Assembly: GCA_030634615.1 (NCBI GenBank)
Contig: DAOWAL010000088.1
Span: 1-5,426 of the forward strand
Origin: Candidatus Aenigmatarchaeota archaeon
GTDB taxonomy: Archaea > Aenigmatarchaeota > Aenigmatarchaeia > QMZP01 > QMZT01
DNA length: 5,426 bases
Direction of reading: 5' to 3'
Below, piece after piece: positions 1 through 4,497 of the stretch. Each line of letters opens with the position of its first letter. The stretch's first letter is position 1. The position numbers and the translations under genes were made by a program. The notes below the pieces were generated by a model. The model worked only from the letters and a program-made list of their open reading frames with translations, was not told the DNA's origin and did no database searches.

Positions 1-34
1 CAATTATCTATATTTCTGGAAACGTTTGTTGAGT

Positions 35-364
35 TTACTTAAACACTCTTATTGTCTGGTGTACGTTTTCTTCTAGTTTTTTTCTTACAACTTCTATGAT
101 ACTGTTTTTTTTCAAAATTATTAAATATGGAAAAAGGTTTGGCTGATGGCCACTCCAAAGGATGAAGTTGTCCTCACTACTTTTGATTAATTCTATTTTT
201 TTCTTAACTGAATCAGTAAGTGTATCAGCATCTTTATGGAATTTTTCGATTTTTTCTGCAAGTTTTATTCTGTTTTCTAAAACCCTCTTACTTGTTCTAT
301 CCTTATTGTGGTTATCTATGATTTTTTGAACTACGCTATCAAGTTCTCTTGATACCTCAACCAT
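35..364 (-). CDS. Short protein resembling the N-terminal part of BshC-type enzymes (GHQPNLFPY motif)
   Basis: A 109-residue soluble protein. Residues 1-65 are charged and helical; residues 71-80 read SGHQPNLFPY, followed by a KK pair (85-86) and another helix. The layout (helical N-terminus, then a G-x-Q-x-x-L-x-x-P-x-Y-type motif, then a lysine and a helix) resembles the start of BshC, the cysteine-adding enzyme of bacillithiol synthesis, whose equivalent motif from memory is GGQQAGLLTGPLYT. BshC is about 540 residues, so this would be only the first fifth. The gene follows a PIG-L deacetylase by 1 nt, and BshB in the bacillithiol pathway is also a PIG-L enzyme, which supports the idea. The ATG at 364 was chosen over upstream TTG/GTG codons because GGTGAT lies 7 nt before it. 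The HQPN motif also occurs in WbqC-like proteins, but there at the extreme N-terminus. It may be a truncated gene or a stand-alone domain; the family call is tentative. Confidence 0.6.
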   Translation of the reverse strand: MVEVSRELDSVVQKIIDNHNKDRTSKRVLENRIKLAEKIEKFHKDADTLTDSVKKKIELIKSSEDNFILWSGHQPNLFPYLIILKKNSIIEVVRKKLEENVHQTIRVFK

Positions 365-365
365 A

Positions 366-992
366 TCAACTATCACCAAATTTAACTATTTTGAATGCTT
401 CTGCAGCACCTGTCCCTATTTCAGTTCCTCTTGCTATTGCTTTTTGCTTTATTGCTTCAACATTTAGATTATCTTTCATTATCTGAGAACCATACAATTT
501 ACAAACCTTGATTTTTTCATCCAAAAGATCTGAAATGTCTTCGTAAAAATTCATGGAAGCATGAAGCCTGCTTGAATCGTAAATAAACACTTCTTCTACA
601 TTTTCATGCATGGCAGCAAGCTTTGTTGCTTTGTATGTGCTTAAATGGTCCTGATGAGTATCAGGATTGCAAGGGGAGTATATTCTTTGTGGTCTTACTT
701 TACGTATTGCGTTTATTATGAGTTCATATGCTTCATCTGTACCGATTCTGGTATCCTCCAAATAACCAAACTCATAACTATCTATTCGAAGGGCATTTGC
801 AGCTAAGACTGCTTCTTTTTTCCTTACAATCTTCATTTCTTCTTCATTGTACTTAGGATGTCTGCTTTTTTCACCCAACGTCAATATGAGCAAATGAATA
901 AAGTAACCCCTCTGCTTAAGCTTCATTATTGTTCCACCCATCCAGAAAGTTTCATCGTCTGGATGAGGTGCTATTATAAGAATTTTTTTCAT
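366..992 (-). CDS. PIG-L/LmbE-family zinc-dependent deacetylase
   Basis: A 208-residue cytosolic protein of the PIG-L/LmbE fold. These enzymes hydrolyse N-acetyl groups from sugar derivatives such as GlcNAc-malate (BshB), GlcNAc-inositol (MshB) or GlcNAc-PI. The signature APHPDDE is at residues 8-14; by family comparison H10 and D13 bind zinc and D12 is the general base. The second motif HQDH is at 113-116, with H116 the third zinc ligand. The C-terminal GAAEAFKIVK resembles the usual family ending, so the protein appears complete. The substrate cannot be read from the sequence. The ATG at 992 gives the typical MKKILIIAPHPDDE opening; an in-frame GTG at 1001 would add MNG. No Shine-Dalgarno lies close to either start. 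The BshC-like gene follows after 1 nt, which hints at thiol or amino-sugar metabolism. The residues after the first motif (TFWMGG) differ from the more common LGxGG. Confidence 0.92.
   Translation of the reverse strand: MKKILIIAPHPDDETFWMGGTIMKLKQRGYFIHLLILTLGEKSRHPKYNEEEMKIVRKKEAVLAANALRIDSYEFGYLEDTRIGTDEAYELIINAIRKVRPQRIYSPCNPDTHQDHLSTYKATKLAAMHENVEEVFIYDSSRLHASMNFYEDISDLLDEKIKVCKLYGSQIMKDNLNVEAIKQKAIARGTEIGTGAAEAFKIVKFGDS
372..377 (-). promoter_or_regulatory. Shine-Dalgarno site GGTGAT for the BshC-like gene
   Basis: Read on the minus strand, GGTGAT lies inside the last codons of the deacetylase gene, 7 nt before the ATG at 364. It matches the part of the archaeal 16S 3' tail that pairs with GGAGGTGATC. 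It decides the start of the downstream gene and implies that the two genes are translationally coupled. Confidence 0.6.
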
Positions 993-1030
993 ACCATTCA
1001 CATTAAAGTTAATTTAATCACCTAGTAGTG

Positions 1031-1056
1031 ACTATATAATTATATAATTTATATAT
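1031..1056 (-). promoter_or_regulatory. Putative TATA-containing promoter of the deacetylase unit
   Basis: A tract made almost only of A and T contains ATATATAAA when read on the minus strand (1056-1048), preceded by GAAAC, a plausible BRE. Archaeal initiation about 25-28 nt downstream of the box centre would give a leader of about 30 nt before the ATG at 992. A second TATA-like stretch at 1034-1041 would give a much shorter leader, so the exact box is uncertain. Confidence 0.45.
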
Positions 1057-1104
1057 GTTTCTATTAATCAACAAGAAATAAAACTGAAATTGCAGTGAAA
1101 TTGA

Positions 1105-1144
1105 TATAAAATAAAATTTTTAGGCCCCAAAAACCAAAGAGGCC
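1105..1144 (-). terminator. Probable terminator after the MC1 gene
   Basis: On the minus strand, just downstream of the MC1 stop codon, GGCCTC (1144-1139) can pair with GGGGCC (1128-1123). This makes a 6-bp stem with one G-U pair and a 10-nt loop. It is followed by a T-rich stretch containing TTTT twice (1120-1112). Archaeal termination depends mainly on the T-rich stretch, so the hairpin may be secondary. Confidence 0.45.
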
Positions 1145-1157
1145 CGTATATTGAAAA

Positions 1158-1454
1158 TTAAATCCTGTTTACTTTCTCGATTCCGCTCTTTTTTACGAAA
1201 GCTTTCTTTATCCTTGCTGGAAGCCATGCCGGCCTATTTTCAGGTGCATCAACTGTTTTTACATGTCCCCTGAAAACGTGAACTGTGTAGGACTTGTCTT
1301 TGTTTCTTCTTCCTCTTTCTCTAAGTTTAATGTCTGTAAATCCTCGTGCAGCAGCTTTCAAAGCAGCTTGCCTTGGCGACCTTCCGGTGAAAACTGATAT
1401 TTTGCTTCCTTTCTTTAAAATGTAGTATTTTTTACTTGCTTTTCTTTTTGCCAT
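1158..1454 (-). CDS. Archaeal chromosomal protein MC1
   Basis: A small (98 aa), very basic, cysteine-free protein that matches MC1, the monomeric non-histone chromatin protein that binds and sharply bends DNA. Recognisable blocks in order are VFTGRSPRQAALKAAARG (21-38), IKLRERG (42-48), VHVFRG (58-63), and APENRPAWLP (70-79) followed by RIKKAFVKKSGIEKV. The Methanosarcina protein is about 93 residues, so the length fits. W77 sits where that protein has its DNA-contacting tryptophan (NRPDWMP). Two loops differ: the segment after the helix is shorter (GFTD, 38-41) and the loop after LRERG is longer (RRNKDKSY, 49-56). The ATG at 1454 is fixed by a strong Shine-Dalgarno. It appears to be a monocistronic gene with its own promoter and a probable terminator, divergent from the pilin operon. 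Confidence 0.95.
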   Translation of the reverse strand: MAKRKASKKYYILKKGSKISVFTGRSPRQAALKAAARGFTDIKLRERGRRNKDKSYTVHVFRGHVKTVDAPENRPAWLPARIKKAFVKKSGIEKVNRI

Positions 1455-1459
1455 TGTGA

Positions 1460-1466
1460 CACCTCC
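1460..1466 (-). promoter_or_regulatory. Strong Shine-Dalgarno GGAGGTG of the MC1 gene
   Basis: GGAGGTG on the minus strand ends 5 nt before the ATG at 1454. It is the best ribosome binding site in the window and matches the expected archaeal 16S tail over seven bases, consistent with an abundant chromatin protein. Confidence 0.85.
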
Positions 1467-1519
1467 AAGTTAAAATTTTGCTCCTGTATGTGTGTTTTGT
1501 TTAAAATATGACAAATAGG

Positions 1520-1533
1520 TATATAAAGGTTTT
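1520..1533 (-). promoter_or_regulatory. BRE/TATA promoter of the MC1 gene
   Basis: Read on the minus strand, AAAACC (1533-1528, BRE-like) is followed directly by TTTATATA (1527-1520), a near-consensus archaeal TATA box. Initiation about 25-28 nt downstream of the box would fall near 1497, giving a leader of about 40 nt that contains the GGAGGTG site. Confidence 0.75.
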
Positions 1534-1555
1534 CCCATAAACCGAGTGATACTAG

Positions 1556-1577
1556 CAATATAACAGCGTTATAATTG
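1556..1577. repeat. Inverted repeat between the divergent promoters
   Basis: TATAAC-AGC-GTTATA (1559-1573) is a perfect 6-bp inverted repeat with a 3-nt spacer. It is flanked by CAAT (1556-1559) and ATTG (1574-1577), which are also complementary but one base out of register. It lies about 30 nt upstream of the MC1 TATA box and about 40 nt upstream of the pilin TATA box, where a regulator or operator could act. Chance occurrence in AT-rich DNA is possible. Confidence 0.35.
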
Positions 1578-1600
1578 TTCACTGGATAGGAAATATTAAC

Positions 1601-1621
1601 ATAAAAAATCTACATATTTAT
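1601..1621 (+). promoter_or_regulatory. Promoter of the pilin operon, apparently leaderless
   Basis: A purine-rich, BRE-like run (ATAAAAAATC, 1601-1610) precedes a TATA-like ACATATTTAT (1612-1621). The box centre is about 29 nt before the ATG at 1645, so transcription should start at or within a few nucleotides of the start codon. No Shine-Dalgarno is visible there, in contrast to the internal genes of the operon. Confidence 0.55.
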
Positions 1622-1644
1622 TCGGTCGTCTATATTAATTAATT

Positions 1645-2322
1645 ATGGATATTGACTGGATGGTTGGGATATTTGTATTCCTGTTCTTTGTATCATGGGG
1701 ATTTTCGTATTATTTTATGATATTTGACGTCAATACTGAAAACTATGAATTACTTGCAAATGTTGAAGAGAGCAAGATAATGGACTACATTTCTGTTAAT
1801 GTCTACGAAGCTCCGGTAAAGTACACTTCCCCGACTGCTGTAACAGCAGGTGTCCTGATAGCAAAATCAATATGGTACCACGGAGAAAACACATCCACAA
1901 GAGTATACGACGGGTCTGTCAAACTACCGTGCCGTGTTGTTGGTGATGATCTGTACTGGCAGTATAATTTGGTTACAGGAGAGAACAACTTTACAATACA
2001 GACAGCTGAACTGAACAGTACAATGAATTGCACAGGATCATTTTCAGTGACCGGTGCTAATCTGACAATACCGTGGGGTTTTGAGAAAAGCACAATGATT
2101 TCGCTTCAGAAAATTAATGAAATGACATCTATGGGATATAGTACATTCAAAAATATCGCAGGTGTGAATGAGGATTTCAGAATAACCATATCAGCGCCGT
2201 CGGGTGATATAGAATATGGTAAATCAATACCAATAGGGCCTATCACAGTCATATCAAATGAATTACAAAGAACTGTGCTTGAGACAAACGAAAAAGTTAA
2301 CATAACAGTTTTAGTATGGTGA
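1645..2322 (+). CDS. Membrane-anchored pilin-operon protein without a class III signal
   Basis: First gene of the operon, 225 residues. It starts MDIDW, then a single hydrophobic helix at about 6-27, then a domain of about 195 residues that is probably extracellular. I do not recognise a named family, but the architecture and position match filament-associated proteins. Unlike the next four products it has no KG prepilin cleavage site; acidic D2 and D4 precede the helix, so it is more likely an uncleaved membrane anchor. The outer domain has six N-x-S/T sequons (N82, N115, N124, N128, N139, N219) and two cysteines (C96, C129) that could form a disulfide. The C-terminus VNITVLVW is beta-like. 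It could be a base or minor component of the pilus. Translation is probably leaderless from the ATG at 1645. The next gene starts 4 nt after its stop. Confidence 0.85.
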   Translation: MDIDWMVGIFVFLFFVSWGFSYYFMIFDVNTENYELLANVEESKIMDYISVNVYEAPVKYTSPTAVTAGVLIAKSIWYHGENTSTRVYDGSVKLPCRVVGDDLYWQYNLVTGENNFTIQTAELNSTMNCTGSFSVTGANLTIPWGFEKSTMISLQKINEMTSMGYSTFKNIAGVNEDFRITISAPSGDIEYGKSIPIGPITVISNELQRTVLETNEKVNITVLVW

Positions 2323-2324
2323 TC
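2318..2324 (+). promoter_or_regulatory. Shine-Dalgarno GGTGATC spanning the stop codon of the first operon gene
   Basis: GGTGATC includes the TGA stop (2320-2322) of the upstream gene and ends 2 nt before the ATG at 2327. The GGTG core therefore sits 5 nt from the start. Seven bases match the expected complement of the archaeal 16S tail. The arrangement implies re-initiation or coupling between the two genes. Confidence 0.6.
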
Positions 2325-2326
2325 GA

Positions 2327-2701
2327 ATGAAGGGATTTTGGAGAACAGTTGAAAGTGTGTTTGCAATTATCATGCTCATGAGTTTCCTGTTACTTGTAGG
2401 AAGCACTTATTTTATAGCAACCGCAGAAACAGATCTAAGTTTTGTTGGTTACGAAGCATTGAAAGAGCTTGACACAAGAGGGGAACTGAGACAATATGCT
2501 GTTACAGGAGATGGTGATTCCATAAATTCAAAGATATCAATGAGAGGGTTCAACCACAGCATCAGTATATGTAGATACGGTGGAACGTGTACTGGTCAAT
2601 ACCCGGATGCAGAAGACGTGATTGTATCAAATTATATAATTTCAGGGCACAACAGTTATGATCCACTAGTTGTTAGATTGTATGCATGGAGGCGGACATG
2701 A
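2327..2701 (+). CDS. Type IV pilin-like protein (MKGFW class III signal)
   Basis: A 124-residue minor-pilin-like protein. It starts MKGFWRTVES, and a hydrophobic helix runs from about 11 to 31. Cleavage after G3 by an archaeal prepilin peptidase is plausible. E9 lies near the mature position where bacterial pilins carry their conserved Glu5, although one residue off. The stalk continues as ALKELDTRGELRQYA (44-58), which looks like a conserved pilin-family segment. A tight cysteine pair C82-RYGGT-C88 could form a small disulfide loop. There is one sequon, N76. The end, VVRLYAWRRT, is basic. It lies 4 nt after the previous gene and its stop overlaps the next start as ATGA (2698-2701). I recognise the pilin architecture, not a named subunit. 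Confidence 0.85.
   Translation: MKGFWRTVESVFAIIMLMSFLLLVGSTYFIATAETDLSFVGYEALKELDTRGELRQYAVTGDGDSINSKISMRGFNHSISICRYGGTCTGQYPDAEDVIVSNYIISGHNSYDPLVVRLYAWRRT
2688..2692 (+). promoter_or_regulatory. Shine-Dalgarno GGAGG that fixes the start of the third operon gene
   Basis: GGAGG ends 5 nt before the ATG at 2698. An in-frame ATG at 2686 would include this site in the coding region and give an MEAD extension, so 2698, which gives MKGQFF and the ATGA overlap, is the supported start. Confidence 0.8.
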
Positions 2702-3249
2702 AAGGACAATTCTTCCTAATCGGAGCATTACTCATTGTCCTCATGTTATACATAGGAATAGCTCCATTGTTATCGCCTTCGCACATTGGTCCGGAAATAG
2801 GAGAAGACATCAGTAATATGTTTGAAAATATTGAAATGGAATATCCAAGAGCGTTTAATCTTGGACTTGTTTCATCTTCTGCCGAGCAAAAGCTTGTTAA
2901 TTTTTCATCATTTATAGCAGAAGAAGCATCTGAAAGATCAGTAACATTAAGTTCATTGTGGTTAATTACACAAAACGTGAGCGATAACTTAAACATTACA
3001 GTAGGAAACTTCCTGGGGTATAACACATCAGTCACATTAAATGTTTCAGGAACAGTGAATACATTGTATGTTGAAGACAGTAAAATAAATTCAACAGTTT
3101 TCAGCTCGCCACCTTCCGAATTTCAGTTAATTGTAAACTTTAATACTACGGAGAGTAATCTTTTATTAGAGAAATACAAAGCCAATTTTTATTCAGTTTT
3201 GGAAATAAGAAAGGGTACTGACAAGATAGTGGGGGAGATAAAAGCATGA
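2698..3249 (+). CDS. Type IV pilin-like protein, sequon-rich (MKGQFF)
   Basis: A 183-residue protein starting MKGQFFLIGALLIVLMLYIG, with a short basic N-region, a possible cleavage site after G3 and a hydrophobic helix at about 4-25. The rest is a predicted outer domain, helical to about 85 and then beta-like. It contains seven N-x-S/T sequons (N68, N93, N99, N109, N115, N131, N149), the highest density among the operon products, and no cysteine. Both ends are tied to neighbours by 4-nt ATGA overlaps (2698-2701 and 3246-3249), which indicates strict co-translation. No named family is recognised; a minor pilin or pilus-associated surface protein fits best. Cleavage at KG|QFF follows the archaeal class III pattern but is unproven. 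Confidence 0.87.
   Translation: MKGQFFLIGALLIVLMLYIGIAPLLSPSHIGPEIGEDISNMFENIEMEYPRAFNLGLVSSSAEQKLVNFSSFIAEEASERSVTLSSLWLITQNVSDNLNITVGNFLGYNTSVTLNVSGTVNTLYVEDSKINSTVFSSPPSEFQLIVNFNTTESNLLLEKYKANFYSVLEIRKGTDKIVGEIKA
3234..3237 (+). promoter_or_regulatory. Shine-Dalgarno GGAG for the fourth operon gene
   Basis: A G-rich stretch GGGGGAG (3231-3237) ends 8 nt before the ATG at 3246, inside the last codons of the preceding gene. It supports the ATGA-overlap start. Confidence 0.55.
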
Positions 3250-3956
3250 AGGGTTTAAGTATGATTTCTGGCGTCCTTTTCATGGCATTCATTATCTCTG
3301 CAACTGCTATTGTTTATTGGACAGCATTACCAACAATACAAAAAATGCAGTGTGCTGCAACAATGGATAAAATGAAATCTTCTTTTACTGGTATTGACGA
3401 GATAATTCAGAAAGTTTCATCTGAGGGTGAAGGATCAAAGAGGACTATTAATTTGAACATAGAAGATGGCGAACTTTACATAAGCGCAGAAAATGACAGC
3501 ATTTACTGGACGTACGAGTGCGATGCTCCAATATTTTCACCGAGAACATCACAAAGATTTGGAAATATAGTGATGGGTTCGAATCTTGACACAAGCGCAC
3601 ACGAATCGACCTGTCAGGGTGTTGATGCGTTTATATTGGAAAATGAACACTTGAAAGTCTGCCTCAAAAAAATAGGAGAACCGGGAAACAACACTTACTA
3701 TAATATAACAGACGTTTTAATATCTGTATACCAAAAAGATTTAGGCGTGGCAATGCCACTTGAATATCTTGAAATAACACTCGATAATAACGACACATCA
3801 AAAACAGGAAATGGTTACACTGCACTCACAAACAGTGGTCAACACTTACCGTTTGGGGAAGTTACTGCATACATGGAATCCGATTACGGAATAACATATT
3901 CAATTAAGTTTATCCTGGAATCAGGAGAAGACTTTATTATAATAAGAGGCGAATAA
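3246..3956 (+). CDS. Type IV pilin-like protein with four cysteines (MKGLSM)
   Basis: The largest operon product, 236 residues. It starts MKGLSMISG with a hydrophobic helix at about 7-28 and likely class III processing after G3. After the helix comes a segment resembling archaeal pilin families, roughly FTGIDEIIQKVSSEGEGS followed by KRTINLNIEDGELYI (47-79): a helical stalk, a glycine-rich turn, then beta strands. Four cysteines (C36, C92, C123, C139) could make two disulfides. Four sequons are at N83, N148, N153 and N182. The C-terminal part (155-236) is beta-rich and ends in an acidic GEDFIIIRGE. It overlaps the upstream gene by 4 nt, and the next gene starts on the base directly after its TAA. 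By size and complexity it may be a tip or adhesive subunit, but that is only inference. Confidence 0.88.
   Translation: MKGLSMISGVLFMAFIISATAIVYWTALPTIQKMQCAATMDKMKSSFTGIDEIIQKVSSEGEGSKRTINLNIEDGELYISAENDSIYWTYECDAPIFSPRTSQRFGNIVMGSNLDTSAHESTCQGVDAFILENEHLKVCLKKIGEPGNNTYYNITDVLISVYQKDLGVAMPLEYLEITLDNNDTSKTGNGYTALTNSGQHLPFGEVTAYMESDYGITYSIKFILESGEDFIIIRGE
3946..3949 (+). promoter_or_regulatory. Shine-Dalgarno GAGG for the fifth operon gene
   Basis: GAGG ends 7 nt before the ATG at 3957, within the last codons of the preceding gene, and supports that start. Confidence 0.5.
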
Positions 3957-4454
3957 ATGAAGGGAATATCACCAATTATTTCATCGGTAATGTTAATAGC
4001 AATTGTAATTTTAATGGCAGCGGTAATAGGCCCATGGGCAATGAAAATTGCAACAGACACGGCAGATAGAACAACAGATGATGTCAACAGGGATCTTATA
4101 TGCAGAAACACAGCGTATAGTTTTGATAGTGATTACGGGAGTTCTGGTGTTGACTGGTTATTTAATGGTACAAACGGGACAATCAGCGCAAAAATAAGCA
4201 ACACGGGTGCACAAAACCTTTACAATTTCTCTTTTGAACTAATACTCCAGACACCAACAGGAGTAAAACTTGTAATCTATCCTGAAGTTAACATAACAGA
4301 CGACACCCAAAGAACAAAGGTAAATCCATTAAAACCTGGATATGACTGGATACTGGAAGCTGAAGTAGATAATATAAATGATACGTGGTCTCTAACAGCG
4401 CTGAAAATCATAAACGACGTATGTCCAAAAATATCTCCTACAGTTGAGCTTTAA
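3957..4454 (+). CDS. Archaeal type IV pilin/archaellin-type major subunit candidate (MKGISPIISS)
   Basis: A 165-residue protein with a textbook archaeal pilin N-terminus. MKG|ISPIISSVMLIAIVI has a cleavable class III signal, the S-P-I-I motif typical of the archaeal pilin N-terminal domain (PF07790 type), and a hydrophobic helix at about 4-27. The globular part begins near C49 (DLICRNTAY) and ends with C156 (NDVCPK), which may close the domain by a disulfide. Five sequons (N70, N73, N90, N112, N141) suggest N-glycosylation. Segments such as SAKISNTGAQNLYNFSFEL and TKVNPLKPGYDW look like a small beta-sandwich, the usual fold of archaeal filament subunits. Assembly would need an ArlI/PilB-type ATPase and an ArlJ/PilC-type platform, neither of which is in the window. 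It is the last gene of the operon; the downstream gene has its own promoter. Adhesive pilus versus archaellum cannot be settled here. Confidence 0.93.
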   Translation: MKGISPIISSVMLIAIVILMAAVIGPWAMKIATDTADRTTDDVNRDLICRNTAYSFDSDYGSSGVDWLFNGTNGTISAKISNTGAQNLYNFSFELILQTPTGVKLVIYPEVNITDDTQRTKVNPLKPGYDWILEAEVDNINDTWSLTALKIINDVCPKISPTVEL

Positions 4455-4458
4455 TTCT

Positions 4459-4469
4459 AAATATATATC
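4459..4469 (+). promoter_or_regulatory. TATA box of the coiled-coil gene
   Basis: AAATATATATC lies immediately after the pilin operon. Its centre is about 32-34 nt before the ATG at 4498, so the transcript should have a leader of only a few nucleotides or none. No convincing Shine-Dalgarno precedes the start. Confidence 0.55.
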
Positions 4470-4497
4470 ACATGGAACAATATTTTATTGTGGGATT

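Noticed and set aside
20..27. AAACGTTT palindrome near the left edge
   Set aside because: Eight-base palindromes are common in AT-rich DNA and nothing else marks the site as functional.
105..112. Run of eight T as a possible sequencing frameshift truncating the BshC-like gene
   Set aside because: Adding or removing one base leads to stops soon afterwards in both alternative frames, so no longer protein is recovered.
365..379. TTG or GTG starts upstream of the BshC-like gene
   Set aside because: The ATG at 364 has GGTGAT at good spacing; the earlier codons overlap that site.
993..1001. GTG start adding MNG to the deacetylase
   Set aside because: The ATG at 992 gives the common family opening; no Shine-Dalgarno supports the GTG.
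1002..1157. Search for tRNA, CRISPR or insertion sequence signals in the non-coding spacers (also 1455-1644)
   Set aside because: No cloverleaf, no spaced direct repeats and no terminal inverted repeats with target duplications were visible; the spacers are explained by promoters and a terminator.
1803..2366. Minus-strand open frames opposite the first operon gene
   Set aside because: They lie antisense to a well-supported membrane protein gene, have no ribosome binding site, and their products resemble no family.
2686..2697. Upstream ATG giving an MEAD extension to the third operon protein
   Set aside because: It would place the GGAGG site inside the coding region and destroy the MKG start shared with the neighbours.
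2673..3035. Minus-strand open frame opposite the third operon gene
   Set aside because: Antisense to a gene with clear signal peptide, Shine-Dalgarno and ATGA overlaps; no independent support.
3884..4111. Minus-strand open frame opposite the start of the classical pilin gene
   Set aside because: Its hydrophobic stretch is only the mirror of the pilin helix codons.
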